Position numbers and translations under genes: made by a program. Positions 7,314 through 16,668 of a DNA stretch of 42,083 nt are shown here, one piece after another. The stretch lies in assembly GCA_004293445.1 (NCBI GenBank), contig RDYP01000022.1, positions 1 through 42,083 on the forward strand, given 5' to 3'. The notes under the pieces were generated by a model that saw nothing but the letters and a program-made list of their open reading frames with translations, was not told the origin of the DNA and did not search any database. Source of the DNA: Verrucomicrobiota bacterium (GTDB lineage: Bacteria; Verrucomicrobiota; Verrucomicrobiia; Verrucomicrobiales; Akkermansiaceae). Each line of letters starts with the position of its first letter. The stretch's first letter is position 1.

Positions 7314-8390
7314 ATGGATTACTCCGACCTCATCGCCCAACGACGACGCCGCCTTGGCGAGATCGACGACATGATCGCCGAGCCCAGTTTCTTCGGCGAC
7401 CCCAAGCGGGCCTCGGAAGTGATGCGCGAACACCGCCGTATCAAGCAAACCCTCGATCTCTCGGACCGCCTCGATCGCACACGTCGCGAACTCGCGGAAA
7501 ACGAGGAGCTGGCCAAAAGCGACGACCTCGAACTCGCCGCGATCGCCCGCGAGGAAATCCCCGCCCTCCAAGCCAGCATCCCGCAGCTCGCCGAAGATCT
7601 GCAATACGCCCTCCTCCCCGCCGATCCGAACGAAGACCGCGACGCTATCATTGAAATCCGAGCCGGCGCTGGAGGGGACGAGGCCTCCCTCTTCGCCGCA
7701 GAACTCCTCCGACTCTACCAACGCTACGCGGACCTCCGCGGCTGGAAAACCGAACATCTCTCCAGCAGCCCCTCCGACGTCGGTGGTTTCAAGGAGGTAT
7801 TCCTGCGGGTTACCGGCGACGAGGTTTTCCGCACGCTCAAATACGAATCCGGCGTCCACCGCGTGCAACGCGTTCCCGCCACCGAAACGCAGGGCCGCGT
7901 CCATACGTCCACCGTCACCGTCGCCGTGATGCCAGAAGCCGAGGAAGTCGACGTCGAACTCAAGCCCGATGACCTTCGCATCGAAGTCTGCCGCGCCGGC
8001 GGTGCAGGCGGCCAACACGTCAACCGCACCGAATCCGCCGTCCAAGTCTTCCACCTTCCCACCGGCCTCTACGTCCGCTGCGAAGACGGTCGCTCCCAAG
8101 GACAAAACAAAGAACGCGCCCTCCAAATCCTCCGCACCCGCCTCTACGAAATGAAAGTGCGCGAGGAGCAGGAAAAACACAGCGCCCATCGCCGCGCCCA
8201 AATCGGCTCCGGCGACCGATCGGAAAAAATCCGCACTTACAACTTTCCCCAGAGCCGCATCACCGATCACCGCATCGGCCACACTTCGCACAATCTCGCC
8301 GGAATCATGGCCGGCGACCTCTCGGAATTCACCGCCGAACTCCAAAAAGCCGAAATGGCCGAGCGCCTCAGCGCCGCGGGCATCCGCTAG
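7314..8390 (+). CDS. prfA: Peptide chain release factor 1
   Basis: The product is 358 aa, standard for RF1. The peptidyl-tRNA hydrolysis motif GGQ is in GAGGQHVNRTESAV (about residue 230), and the codon-recognition tripeptide PAT is in RVPATETQGRVHTS, which marks RF1 (UAA/UAG) rather than RF2 (SPF). The catalytic domain is preceded by AGAGGDEASLFAAELL. It starts 29 bases after the rpsP terminator. No prmC (hemK) follows, unlike many genomes; the next gene is convergent sixA. Confidence 0.97.
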   Translation: MDYSDLIAQRRRRLGEIDDMIAEPSFFGDPKRASEVMREHRRIKQTLDLSDRLDRTRRELAENEELAKSDDLELAAIAREEIPALQASIPQLAEDLQYALLPADPNEDRDAIIEIRAGAGGDEASLFAAELLRLYQRYADLRGWKTEHLSSSPSDVGGFKEVFLRVTGDEVFRTLKYESGVHRVQRVPATETQGRVHTSTVTVAVMPEAEEVDVELKPDDLRIEVCRAGGAGGQHVNRTESAVQVFHLPTGLYVRCEDGRSQGQNKERALQILRTRLYEMKVREEQEKHSAHRRAQIGSGDRSEKIRTYNFPQSRITDHRIGHTSHNLAGIMAGDLSEFTAELQKAEMAERLSAAGIR

Positions 8391-8394
8391 CGAC

Positions 8395-8871
8395 TCACTC
8401 GACGATCATCGACGGCGGAATGTGGAAAAGCAGCCGCGCGTGCCAGGCCGGCGGATGCACGACCAAACCCGTCAAGCTCGCCTTCTTCACCTCCACCGAG
8501 CTCCCGGCGCAGCCCAGCAACCACTCGATCAGGGACGACAAATCCGGCTCGTGACCGACAATCGCGACCCGCTCGAAATCGCTGAAAGCCACCAGCTCGC
8601 GGATCGCCGTCTCAGGATCCATCCCGCAGGCCAACCAGCCCTGCACCACCGGCCCCGGAATCTCCGCCGCCGCACACAGCGCCTCCGCGGTCTGACGCGC
8701 CCGCACCAGCGGGCTCGTCAGCACCACATCCGGACAACGCTCCACCTTTTTCAGCAGTCGCCCGACCCGCGCCGCTTGATCATGCCCCTTTGATACCAGC
8801 GCACGCGCCGCGTCTCCCTGCGGATGACCATGCCCCTCGGCCTTGGCATGACGGATAACGAGAAGTTCCAT
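8395..8871 (-). CDS. sixA: Phosphohistidine phosphatase SixA-like
   Basis: The product is 158 aa of the histidine phosphatase superfamily. The catalytic RHA (RHAKAEGHG, His8) stands at the N-terminus, SPLVRARQTAEAL carries the second conserved Arg, and VGHEPDLSSLIEWLL supplies the C-terminal catalytic His. This pattern and length match SixA, which removes phosphate from phosphohistidine in phosphorelay or PTS proteins. The substrate cannot be deduced here. fabG lies 13 bases upstream on the same strand, so co-transcription is likely. Confidence 0.88.
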   Translation of the reverse strand: MELLVIRHAKAEGHGHPQGDAARALVSKGHDQAARVGRLLKKVERCPDVVLTSPLVRARQTAEALCAAAEIPGPVVQGWLACGMDPETAIRELVAFSDFERVAIVGHEPDLSSLIEWLLGCAGSSVEVKKASLTGLVVHPPAWHARLLFHIPPSMIVE

Positions 8872-8884
8872 GGCAGGAAAAAAC

Positions 8885-9631
8885 TCACATCGTCATCCCG
8901 CCATCCACCGCAAGCACTTGGCCGGTCACGTAACGCGCCTCCTTGCTCGCCAAAAACAACACCGCCGAAGCAATGTCTTCAACCGCGCCAAAACTTCCCA
9001 AAGGAATCTTCGCCAACACCTCCTCGCGAACCTTTTCCGGCAGCTCGCTGGTCATGTCCGTGGTGATGAAGCCCGGCGCCACCGCATTGCAAGTCACTTG
9101 CCGCCCCGAAAGCTCCCGCGCCACCGACTTCGTGAAACCGATCAAGCCCGCCTTGGAAGCGGCATAATTCGCCTGGCCAGCGTTCCCGATCAGTCCGATC
9201 ACCGACGCGATATTGATAATCCGCGGGTCTTCCGCCTTCATCAGCACCCGCATGAAAGCCTTCACCGTGTTGAAGGCGCCCTTGAGATTCGTGTCCAGCA
9301 CCGTGCTCCAGTCTTCCTCCTTCATCCGCATCAACAAACCATCGCGAGTCACTCCGGCATTATTGATCAAAATGTTCACCGTGCCGAAGTCCCCAACGAT
9401 CCGCTTGCCAAGCTCCTGCACCGCCTCGTGATCCGCCACGTCGACCGCATAGGCCTTGGCACTTCCGGGAAAACTCAGATTGATCTCTCCCGCGGTCTTC
9501 CCACAGCTCGCTTCACTGCGACTCACCACCGCCACCTTCGCCCCCTCGGCGGCGAAAGCCAGGGCGATCGACCCACCGATTCCACGGCCACCACCCGTGA
9601 CCACCACCGTTTTTCCTGCGAAACGCTGCAT
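8885..9631 (-). CDS. fabG: 3-oxoacyl-[acyl-carrier-protein] reductase
   Basis: The product is a 248-aa short-chain dehydrogenase. It has the NADP-binding TGGGRGIGGSIALAF near residue 10, the NNAG motif, catalytic Ser in IINIASVIG, YAASKAG with catalytic Tyr and Lys, and the FabG-type ending FLASKEARYVTGQVLAVDGG. It reduces 3-oxoacyl-ACP in fatty acid elongation. The start MQRFAGKTVVVTGG (9631) was chosen because FabG begins there; in-frame extension to 9703 adds a polar stretch without homology. Other fab genes are not adjacent. Downstream sixA probably shares the transcript. Confidence 0.92.
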   Translation of the reverse strand: MQRFAGKTVVVTGGGRGIGGSIALAFAAEGAKVAVVSRSEASCGKTAGEINLSFPGSAKAYAVDVADHEAVQELGKRIVGDFGTVNILINNAGVTRDGLLMRMKEEDWSTVLDTNLKGAFNTVKAFMRVLMKAEDPRIINIASVIGLIGNAGQANYAASKAGLIGFTKSVARELSGRQVTCNAVAPGFITTDMTSELPEKVREEVLAKIPLGSFGAVEDIASAVLFLASKEARYVTGQVLAVDGGMTM

Positions 9632-9793
9632 ACGCGGAGCCTGCGACGCGAGGGACCGCTTTGCCAACTTGGAAAATCCGCGGAAACCCGAACCGCGCCC
9701 CACAAGCGATCCTCCCGATTTGGAGAAGCCCGGCCCGCGTGAATACCGCGCTTTGCTCTTCCGCTAGGAGACGATTCCGCATTAGTTCCAACC

Positions 9794-10402
9794 ATGCGAT
9801 GCCCGTTTTGCCGGACACGACTGACCGAGCACACGGCTGCCTGCCCTGCGTGCCACCTCACGCGGGATCGAGTCAGCATCCTCCTTGGTCGCGCCGACCC
9901 ACTTGCAAGTGCCGTCACGGATCACTGCAAGCAGCTCACCCACAGGGAGATCTCGAAGCTCGAGAAAAGGATCCAGCGCATGAGTTCCACTCTGCCCCAG
10001 GTCCGATTCCGCGTCGTACTCCAGACGTTCCCCGCAGAGCACCCCTTCGACCTCCACATCTTCTGGCTCTTCAATTGCGGAGGCTTGCCCACCGACGGCA
10101 AACCACCAGGAGAAAACCGGAACATCCTCCTCGCCCTCGACCCCAGCCTCGGCCGATCGGCACTCATGCTCGGATACGGGCTCGAGCCCTTCATTGCAGA
10201 CGATGCCTTGGACCACTTGCTCGAGTCCGCAGAACCCGCTTGGGTCACAGGCGACTGGAGCGGTGGCATTCTCCGGATCACCGATGCCCTGCAAACGCTA
10301 CTAAAAGACACGGTCCGCGAAATCAGCGACCGCTTCGGACTCCACAGCAGCCACCCGGAAGACAAACGCCCCGCCCGGCGCTCGCTCAAGCAAACGCATT
10401 GA
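9794..10402 (+). CDS. Zinc-ribbon protein with TPM-like domain (paralogue 1)
   Basis: The product is 202 aa. It opens with CPFC and CPAC (about residues 3-6 and 17-20), a zinc ribbon. A helical linker follows, then a TPM-like domain: ILLALDPSLGRSALMLGYGL is the family's conserved strand-loop-GYGLE element, and WVTGDWSGGILRITDAL matches its closing helix. There is no signal peptide or membrane segment, so it should be cytoplasmic, unlike classical TPM proteins of the thylakoid or envelope. The same order occurs in the gene at 26619-27236. Its last 17 bases overlap the convergent holB. Function is unknown; TPM domains have been linked to phosphatase or chaperone roles. Confidence 0.78.
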   Translation: MRCPFCRTRLTEHTAACPACHLTRDRVSILLGRADPLASAVTDHCKQLTHREISKLEKRIQRMSSTLPQVRFRVVLQTFPAEHPFDLHIFWLFNCGGLPTDGKPPGENRNILLALDPSLGRSALMLGYGLEPFIADDALDHLLESAEPAWVTGDWSGGILRITDALQTLLKDTVREISDRFGLHSSHPEDKRPARRSLKQTH

Positions 10403-11402
10403 GGAAACCCACCTCCAACACGAGTTGCTCCTGGGCATTGGTCTCCAAATTCGCACGCATCTCGCCTAGAGCCTCCATCCGACGGAGCAGCCGGTTGAGA
10501 TCCTCAGACTGCGCTAGGCGCTCCGTCAGGGCCGCCGATTCCGGAAAATCCAATCCGCCGCCGCCCGTCTTGCCGCGCAAAATATCCGCCATCCACGACT
10601 GAATGACGTCGAACAACTGAGTCCGCTCTTCGATATACTCCGATTGCGCAGTCGCCTTCAAAACCTCATCCCGCCGCTTCAGCCAGTCTCCCTCGAAGCC
10701 TTTATTGAGCGCCTTCTCTTCCTCTTTCAAAATCTCTTCCGCCGCCGCGAGCGCGGCACTCTTGCTCTCTTCCAGCATCGAGTGAAACACCGTCTTCAAA
10801 CCCAGCGCCACCGTCGGAGACCCAAATCCCAGCTCCGCCGCCCGCTTCAGTGCGTTCAGCATCGCCAAACGCGATCCCTCCAGCAGGTCCCCCTGGCCCA
10901 GCAGCGGCAGCCTCACACAGCGCGATAGCACGGTTGGCAAAAGACCACCCGGATTGGCGGTCAAAAGCAGCAAGAGCGTGCGGGCAGGGGGCTCTTCCAA
11001 GGTCTTTAAAAAGGCATTCTCCGCCTGCGGCATCATCCGATCCGCCTCACAGATAACGCCGACCTTCCAAGTCTTCGGCCCGGATGCCACGTAGAGCCCC
11101 TTCTCCAAGTCACGGATGGAGTCCACACCGATCCGGCGCGACTTCATTTGCGGCCGCACGATCCGAACCCACTCGCCCGCCACGTCATCCAAGTCAGGGA
11201 CCTCTTCCGCCACCGGCTCTCCGAAAAGATCAAAGCCCCCCGAGTTCCCCCCACCGCTTGAGTCGAGCATCTTCACGATCCGCGCCGCCAGCCTCTCCTT
11301 GCCGGAACCCAGAGGACCGCTGATCAAAAAAGCATGGGCCAGCCGCCCCCGCTCGTGGGCCGATTTCACCAGTTCAAATGCATGATCGGGCAAGAAAGCC
11401 AT
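10386..11402 (-). CDS. holB: DNA polymerase III delta' subunit (clamp loader)
   Basis: The product is about 338 aa. The N-terminal AAA+ part has Walker A SGPLGSGKERLAARI, a KLMPQAENAFLKTLEEPP-like sensor region (MMPQAENAFLKTLEEPP) and LTANPGGLLPTVLSRC, the SRC motif typical of clamp-loader subunits. Low similarity beyond that and the short length favour delta' over DnaX. It acts in loading the sliding clamp. The start MAFLPDHAFELV (11402) is preferred; an upstream ATG (11441) would add 13 residues. It overlaps the 3' end of the convergent zinc-ribbon gene by 17 bases. Confidence 0.85.
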   Translation of the reverse strand: MAFLPDHAFELVKSAHERGRLAHAFLISGPLGSGKERLAARIVKMLDSSGGGNSGGFDLFGEPVAEEVPDLDDVAGEWVRIVRPQMKSRRIGVDSIRDLEKGLYVASGPKTWKVGVICEADRMMPQAENAFLKTLEEPPARTLLLLLTANPGGLLPTVLSRCVRLPLLGQGDLLEGSRLAMLNALKRAAELGFGSPTVALGLKTVFHSMLEESKSAALAAAEEILKEEEKALNKGFEGDWLKRRDEVLKATAQSEYIEERTQLFDVIQSWMADILRGKTGGGGLDFPESAALTERLAQSEDLNRLLRRMEALGEMRANLETNAQEQLVLEVGFLNAFA

Positions 11403-11549
11403 CGCCCCGCCATGCTGCCCGCTCCACCCCTTCGCTTCCAATTTCTAAATTTCAAAATCCAAAAATCGGGCCAATAAAGCATCGCGCATAAAACATTTGC
11501 CCTGATTTTTAAATTAGGTTAACAAATCGGCCGTCTCAGCCCGAAATTT

Positions 11550-13574
11550 ATGAAAAATCAACTCAGGAGAATTCCCGCTCTCTGCGTTGCAACCCTCGCC
11601 TTCTCCACCCTTATCCCCGATTGCCTCGCCGTTGCGCCCGCGCAGACGACGAATCCGATCGGCCGGGTGGCCAGGCTTTTCAACCGCACCCTCGTCGAAG
11701 TGGAGGAGCGCATCGCTTGGCTGAAATGCCGGCTCGATTACCTCGCGGTCTTCACCGAAAAACCCTTGAAGGAGCAAGTCGGTTGGCGCTGTGGCCGGAT
11801 CGACGCAAGCGCCGGAGATCCTTGGATCGCGCTCGACCTCGGCCGTGAACTCGCGCTGGGGGACGTCTTTTTGGTCCCAGCCCAACGCCAAGCAGGCGAC
11901 CCCTTGGACCTCTTCCCCCACCGCTTCACCCTCGAAGCTGCCACCCGCGAGGATTTCTCCGACGCCCGACGCATCTTCACCACCGGCCGCACCCCCTTCC
12001 CCTCGCCCGCAGGCTTTCCCGTTCGCCTCCCCGGCGACCAACTCCCAGCTCGCCACATCCGGCTCATCCTCGAAGAAGGCCATCATTGCGGGATGACCGG
12101 CGTCTGCGCGCTGTCAGAAATCTTCGCCTTCTCCGGCTTCGATTGCGTCTCACTCGGCGCCAAAGTCACCGCCAGCCAATCCGTCGACATACCGGGCATG
12201 TGGGAACCGCCCTTCCTCGTCGACGGTAGAACCCCTCTGGGCCACTGGGAGGGCGGACTCTGGACCCTCTCCCGCGGACACTGTCTCGACGTGCCAGCCG
12301 ATCATCAAGAGACCGAATGGGTGATCGACCTCGGAAAAGCCCACAAGCTCGACCGCCTCGTCCTCTTCCCCTACGCCCTGCCCGAACTTTCCGGTCCCGG
12401 TGTGGTTCCCCCGCGTCTCCGCGTCGAAATCGCAGACAATCCGGAATTCAAAAACGCGACCACGATCGCCTCCAATGGCGAAAGAGACCTGCCGGTGGAC
12501 CTCACCACGCCAGTCATCCTTCACACCCGGCCTCACGCAGGCCGACACCTCCGCATCGTCTCTGAAAGAGCCTGGCGTCTCGGCAACCGACACCTCCAGT
12601 CACTCGGCGAAATCGAAGTCTGGGCGGGCAGCCAGAACCTCGCCGCCGATCTTCCCGTCATGGCACGCAACGGTGGCCTCGAACACCCCGTCCAAGAACT
12701 CACCGACGGGTCCACCGGCGGAAAACAGATCCTCCCGATCAACGCCTGGCTCAACCAACTAGCCGACCGCGCGAAAATTGAACGCGAACTCGCCGAACTC
12801 GACGGACGAGGTGCCAGCATGGCCGCCAAAAGCGAACTCAACACCACCTGGGGAGCCGCCATTGCCCTTGGGCTCACCTTTCTCATTCCCGTCGCCATCG
12901 TCGAACGCCGCCGCCTGATCTCGCGCACTCAACTCGACAAACTGCGCAAACGCATCGCCTCCGACCTCCACGACGACATCGGCAGCAACCTCGGAAGCAT
13001 CTCGATCATCGCCCGTTCTGCCAAACGAGACCTCGAACGTCTGCACGGTGCCGACGAAATCACCAGCGACCTCGGCGAAGTCGAAACCATCGCCCGCGAA
13101 AGCTCCCTTGCCATGCGGGACATCGTCTGGCTGCTCGAACGACGACAGGACACCATCGGCGACCTCGTCCAGCGGATGCGCGACTGCGCTGCAAGACTGC
13201 TCCGGGAAACCGAATACTCCCTCCTCTGCCAGTCGTCCAAAACCGCCGCCAAACTGACTCTCGACGCCAAACGCCACCTCTTTCTTTTCTACAAGGAAGC
13301 CCTCCACAACGTCGTCAAACACGCACGCGCCACCAAGGTCACCGTCCGCCTCTACGACGTTCGCGACCGCTTGCTGCTCGAAGTCAGCGACAACGGCATC
13401 GGCCTCCCCCGCCGCGAAGGCGAACAGGTCACCGCCGTCAAAAAACTCAGCGATCGCGCACGCGTGCTGGATGGCGAACTACACGTCGAATCCACTCCCG
13501 GTGCCGGCACCACCCTGCGACTCTCCGTGAAACGCGCCAACCTGATGGCCACCAAGAAGACCGCACATGAATGA
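11550..13574 (+). CDS. Sensor histidine kinase with tandem discoidin-like sensor domains
   Basis: The product is 674 aa. A signal peptide (about residues 1-27) is followed by a long periplasmic region that reads as two galactose-binding or discoidin-like (F5/8 C) repeats, each with a WIALDLG / WVIDLG strand and an RHIRL / RHLRI strand (about 60-205 and 215-375). A transmembrane segment lies near 430-450. The kinase core is HisKA_3 type, with phospho-acceptor His474 in SDLHDDIGSNLG, then the N box ALHNVVKHA, the G1 box VSDNGIGLP and the GAGTTLRL end. It should autophosphorylate and pass phosphate to the regulator encoded next, overlapping by 8 bases. The ligand is unknown; a carbohydrate is a reasonable guess from the fold. 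Confidence 0.88.
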   Translation: MKNQLRRIPALCVATLAFSTLIPDCLAVAPAQTTNPIGRVARLFNRTLVEVEERIAWLKCRLDYLAVFTEKPLKEQVGWRCGRIDASAGDPWIALDLGRELALGDVFLVPAQRQAGDPLDLFPHRFTLEAATREDFSDARRIFTTGRTPFPSPAGFPVRLPGDQLPARHIRLILEEGHHCGMTGVCALSEIFAFSGFDCVSLGAKVTASQSVDIPGMWEPPFLVDGRTPLGHWEGGLWTLSRGHCLDVPADHQETEWVIDLGKAHKLDRLVLFPYALPELSGPGVVPPRLRVEIADNPEFKNATTIASNGERDLPVDLTTPVILHTRPHAGRHLRIVSERAWRLGNRHLQSLGEIEVWAGSQNLAADLPVMARNGGLEHPVQELTDGSTGGKQILPINAWLNQLADRAKIERELAELDGRGASMAAKSELNTTWGAAIALGLTFLIPVAIVERRRLISRTQLDKLRKRIASDLHDDIGSNLGSISIIARSAKRDLERLHGADEITSDLGEVETIARESSLAMRDIVWLLERRQDTIGDLVQRMRDCAARLLRETEYSLLCQSSKTAAKLTLDAKRHLFLFYKEALHNVVKHARATKVTVRLYDVRDRLLLEVSDNGIGLPRREGEQVTAVKKLSDRARVLDGELHVESTPGAGTTLRLSVKRANLMATKKTAHE

Positions 13575-14220
13575 TTCCAAGAAGCCGGTCCGCATCTGGA
13601 TTTGCGAAGATCACGTCAACTTCGCCAAGCAAATCTCACGTCTCATCGCCGGAGAAGACGACCTCGTCTGCGAAAAAGCTTTCAACCACCCGGACGACCT
13701 GATGGCGGAGTTCGGCTACTGCGCCGCACCTCCCGACCTGCTCATGCTCGACCTCGGCCTACCCGGCAAGGACGGCCTGCAAGTGCTCCGCGAAGTCAAA
13801 GCCAAGCTCCCCGAACAACGCATCGTCATTCTCACTTCCTTCGACGACCGCGAACGCGTGTACCGCGCAATCTGCAACGGGGCCTCCGGTTACTTGCTTA
13901 AAACCGCCGATCCCGACGACATTCTTTCCGGCATCCGCGACGTCATGAACGGCTCCGCCGCGCTCAGCAGCCCGATCGCCAACATGATCCTCGAAGGCTT
14001 CGCAAAGCACGGTCCGGTCGAGGAAACCGAACCCCTCACCGGCCGCGAAGAAGAGGTCCTCCGCCTGCTGGTGAAAGGCTTCATCAAAAAGGAAATCGCC
14101 GACCAGCTCGACATCTCGCAGCACACCGTCGACATGCACCTGCGATCGGTCTACCGGAAGCTTCAGGTCCGCACCCAGACGGAAGCCGTCTCCAAGGCCC
14201 TCCGCAAAGGGCTCGTCTAA
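13567..14220 (+). CDS. NarL/LuxR-type response regulator
   Basis: The product is 217 aa. The receiver domain has the acidic pair ED (residues 14-15), phospho-acceptor Asp62 in LLMLDLGLPGKDG, the conserved Thr/Ser in VILTSF and Lys in YLLKTADP. The C-terminal LuxR-type helix-turn-helix begins at LTGREEEVLRLL, with recognition helix SQHTVDMHLRSVYRKLQV. It is a DNA-binding transcription factor controlled by the kinase whose gene overlaps it by 8 bases, consistent with translational coupling. Its targets are not evident from neighbours, since birA downstream is convergent. Confidence 0.94.
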   Translation: MNDSKKPVRIWICEDHVNFAKQISRLIAGEDDLVCEKAFNHPDDLMAEFGYCAAPPDLLMLDLGLPGKDGLQVLREVKAKLPEQRIVILTSFDDRERVYRAICNGASGYLLKTADPDDILSGIRDVMNGSAALSSPIANMILEGFAKHGPVEETEPLTGREEEVLRLLVKGFIKKEIADQLDISQHTVDMHLRSVYRKLQVRTQTEAVSKALRKGLV

Positions 14221-14230
14221 GCTCCCCCGC

Positions 14231-14977
14231 TCAAGGCAGCACCCGGACCTCGTCCGCCTGCACGATCTTTCGCAGGCCACTGGCGTCGCGGAGCAAAAGC
14301 TCCCCGCCATCGCCAATCCCGGCCACCTCTCCGGACAAAACCACCCCTCCGGCATTCATCCGGACCCGCTTGCCCGTCAAGGCACAGCGCTCGCGCAGTC
14401 CACGCAACAACTCGTCGAAGCGTCCGCCGATGCACGGTGCCCATACCTGCAGGCGCTCAAGCACTGCCGCCAACACCGCAACCCGCGGCGGTGCCTCACC
14501 CCGCTCGATCGCCATCGACGTAGCAGACTGATCCAAGACGCCGGGAAATTCGCGAACCCCCACGTTGATCCCAATCCCCGCGACCACGAAGTCCTCTCCC
14601 GCCTCCACCAGAATCCCACAAATCTTCCGCCCGCCAACCCAGATGTCATTCGGCCACTTCACCTCCGCCGACAACCCGAAGCGCTCCAAGGCCTCAGCCA
14701 CCGCCAAGCCCACCGCCAAAGACAGACGCGGCCACAAGGCCTTGCCCTCCTCCGGTCGCAGAAGGACGGAAAAGGCCAGACCCTCCCCTGCAGGACAAAC
14801 CCAAACCGCACCGCGTCGACCTCGACCCGCCGCCTGCCTCTCCGCCACCAGCACCCATCCCGCCTCCACCCCGGCGCGACCCGCCTCACGCGCCTCGTCG
14901 TTGGTCGATTCCACCGTCTCGCGGAACTCCAAGCGATAGCCGACGGGCAACTCAGCCTCCTCCCACTCCCCGCTCAT
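14231..14977 (-). CDS. birA: Biotin--[acetyl-CoA-carboxylase] ligase, short form
   Basis: The product is 248 aa. Catalytic motifs are ESTNDEAREAG, the biotinyl-AMP loop AAGRGRRGAVWVCP, FSVLLRP, KWPNDIWVGGRKICGILVE and GIGINVG. The C-terminal small domain (VVLSGEVAGIGDGGELLL) is present. The N-terminal winged-helix DNA-binding domain of E. coli BirA is absent, so this is a type I ligase without repressor function. It attaches biotin to the carrier lysine of carboxylases. Its start overlaps the nadC stop by 4 bases (ATGA), which indicates coupled translation in a nadC-birA operon. Confidence 0.94.
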   Translation of the reverse strand: MSGEWEEAELPVGYRLEFRETVESTNDEAREAGRAGVEAGWVLVAERQAAGRGRRGAVWVCPAGEGLAFSVLLRPEEGKALWPRLSLAVGLAVAEALERFGLSAEVKWPNDIWVGGRKICGILVEAGEDFVVAGIGINVGVREFPGVLDQSATSMAIERGEAPPRVAVLAAVLERLQVWAPCIGGRFDELLRGLRERCALTGKRVRMNAGGVVLSGEVAGIGDGGELLLRDASGLRKIVQADEVRVLP

Positions 14978-15825
14978 TCCCGCTCGACGAAGTCCAAGGC
15001 CAAATCCAATGCCATCACCGAATGCGTGATCGCCCCCACCGAAATGAAGTCCACCCCGGTCGCGGCGATTCCCGCCACCGTCTCCAAAGTCACCCCTCCA
15101 CTCGCCTCCAACAGAGGTGAAGCCCGCTCCCCACGCATCGCCACAGCCTCTCGCAAATCCGCCAACTTCATGTTGTCGAGCAGCAGGTAATCCACCCCCG
15201 CCATGCCCAGGAAATCCGCCACCTGATCCAAGCGATCCGCCTCAAGCTCCACGCCCACTTCAGGATGCTCGGCCTTCAATCGCAAGATCGCCTCGGCCAG
15301 CTCGTCCAGCCGCCCCTCCGCAACCAAGTGATTGTCCTTCACCATCACCCGATCATAGAGGCCCATCCGATGGTTGCTGCCGCCGCCGTCACGCACCGCG
15401 GCTTTGTCCAGCCAACGCCACGCGGGGATGGTCTTGCGAGTGTCCAAAATGCGCGCCCGCGTCCCACGGACCGCGTCCACATAGCGCCGCGTCGCACTCG
15501 CCACGCCACTCATCCGCTGCATGAAATTCAGCGCCACCCGCTCTGCCGTCAGCATCGACCGCGCCGATCCCTCCACCTTCATCAGATACGCGCCCGCGGA
15601 AATCCGATCTCCATCCGACACCAGAAAACTCACCTCAAGTTCGGGATCCACCCGCCGGAAAACCTCGGCCGCCACCACACCGCCCGACATCACCCCACCC
15701 TCGCGCGCCACAATGAAGGCCGTTGCCCGACGCTCCGCAGGAACGAAATACAAGGACGTGAGGTCCCCGGAACCAATGTCCTCAGCCAGCGCCTGATCGA
15801 TCAGCCATTCCACGGATGCTTCCAC
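14974..15825 (-). CDS. nadC: Nicotinate-nucleotide pyrophosphorylase (quinolinate phosphoribosyltransferase)
   Basis: The product is 283 aa, standard for NadC. Conserved elements are ALAEDIGSGDLTS at the N-terminus, AERVALNFMQRMSGVA, ILDTRKTIPAWRWLDKAAV with substrate-binding Arg and Lys, GGGSNHRMGLYD, MVKDNH, and VELEADRL. It converts quinolinate and PRPP to nicotinate mononucleotide in de novo NAD synthesis. Other nad genes are not present in the window. birA follows with a 4-base overlap. The yebC gene upstream on the same strand ends 61 bases before its start. Confidence 0.96.
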   Translation of the reverse strand: MEASVEWLIDQALAEDIGSGDLTSLYFVPAERRATAFIVAREGGVMSGGVVAAEVFRRVDPELEVSFLVSDGDRISAGAYLMKVEGSARSMLTAERVALNFMQRMSGVASATRRYVDAVRGTRARILDTRKTIPAWRWLDKAAVRDGGGSNHRMGLYDRVMVKDNHLVAEGRLDELAEAILRLKAEHPEVGVELEADRLDQVADFLGMAGVDYLLLDNMKLADLREAVAMRGERASPLLEASGGVTLETVAGIAATGVDFISVGAITHSVMALDLALDFVERE

Positions 15826-15886
15826 GCGACGAACCTAGAACAATGCTCTCCGCCCGATCAATCCACGAATCCAACCGATCCGCGGA

Positions 15887-16597
15887 TCATGCGAGGTTCG
15901 TAAACACCACCTGCACGTCGTCGTCCTCTTCGACCTTCTCCAAAATCACTTCGACCTCCGCCATCTGTTCTTCGGTAAGCTCGATCGGCTGGGTCGGGAT
16001 TCGCTCCAGCCCGGCCTTCTTGGGCGCGATGCCCAGCTTCTCGAAACCCGCCGTCAGACTCGCAAAATCGGTGTAGTCCGCAATTGCCCGGGCCACGCCG
16101 TCCTCCACTTCCAATTCCTCCAAGCCGGAATCGATCAGCTCCAGCTCGATCTCCTCCGCGCTCATCTCAGCCGTCAACTCGAACTCCACCACGGCCTTCC
16201 GCGTGAACATGAAGTCGAGCTGCCCGCTATTCACGATCTGCCCGCCATTCTTGTTGAAGATGGTCTTCATGTTGACCACCGAACGGTTGGTATTGTCCGT
16301 CGCGCACTCGATGTAAAAGAGCGAGCCGTGCGGTCCCTTCCCCTCATACACGACCTCGACGATGTCCGCGGCATCCTTCCCGGCAGCCCGCTTGATCGCG
16401 GCATCGATCTTATCCTTCGGCAAATTCTGCCCCTTCGCATTCGCGATCGCCAAGCGCAACGGCGCGTTGGCAGCAGGATCCGGACCGCCATTTTTAGCAG
16501 CCATCGTGATCGATTTTGCCAGCTTGGGAAATACCCGCGACATCGTGTCCCAGCGGGCTTCCTTGGCTCGGCGTCGGCATTCAAAAGCGCGTCCCAT
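15887..16597 (-). CDS. YebC/PmpR family protein
   Basis: The product is 236 aa. The N-terminus MGRAFECRRRAKEARWDTMS is the variant YebC type, followed by FPKLAKSITMAAKNGGPDP and NAKGQNLPKDKIDAAIKRA. The acidic middle and C-terminal domains end in LEKVEEDDDVQVVFTNL. YebC-family proteins have been described as DNA-binding regulators and, for some members, as ribosome-associated factors that relieve stalling; which applies here cannot be told. ruvC, the usual YebC neighbour, is absent. It lies between an MFS transporter gene and nadC on the same strand. Confidence 0.92.
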   Translation of the reverse strand: MGRAFECRRRAKEARWDTMSRVFPKLAKSITMAAKNGGPDPAANAPLRLAIANAKGQNLPKDKIDAAIKRAAGKDAADIVEVVYEGKGPHGSLFYIECATDNTNRSVVNMKTIFNKNGGQIVNSGQLDFMFTRKAVVEFELTAEMSAEEIELELIDSGLEELEVEDGVARAIADYTDFASLTAGFEKLGIAPKKAGLERIPTQPIELTEEQMAEVEVILEKVEEDDDVQVVFTNLA

Positions 16598-16668
16598 GGT
16601 GTGAAATCAGTTGCTGGCCCGGATTGAAGCCATTCCGCGCCAACCCGCAAGCGACAAACCTCGCCAGC

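Noticed and set aside
7119-8345. 408-codon open minus frame opposite prfA
   Set aside because: It is antisense to release factor 1 and has no recognisable domain; its composition follows the complementary codons.
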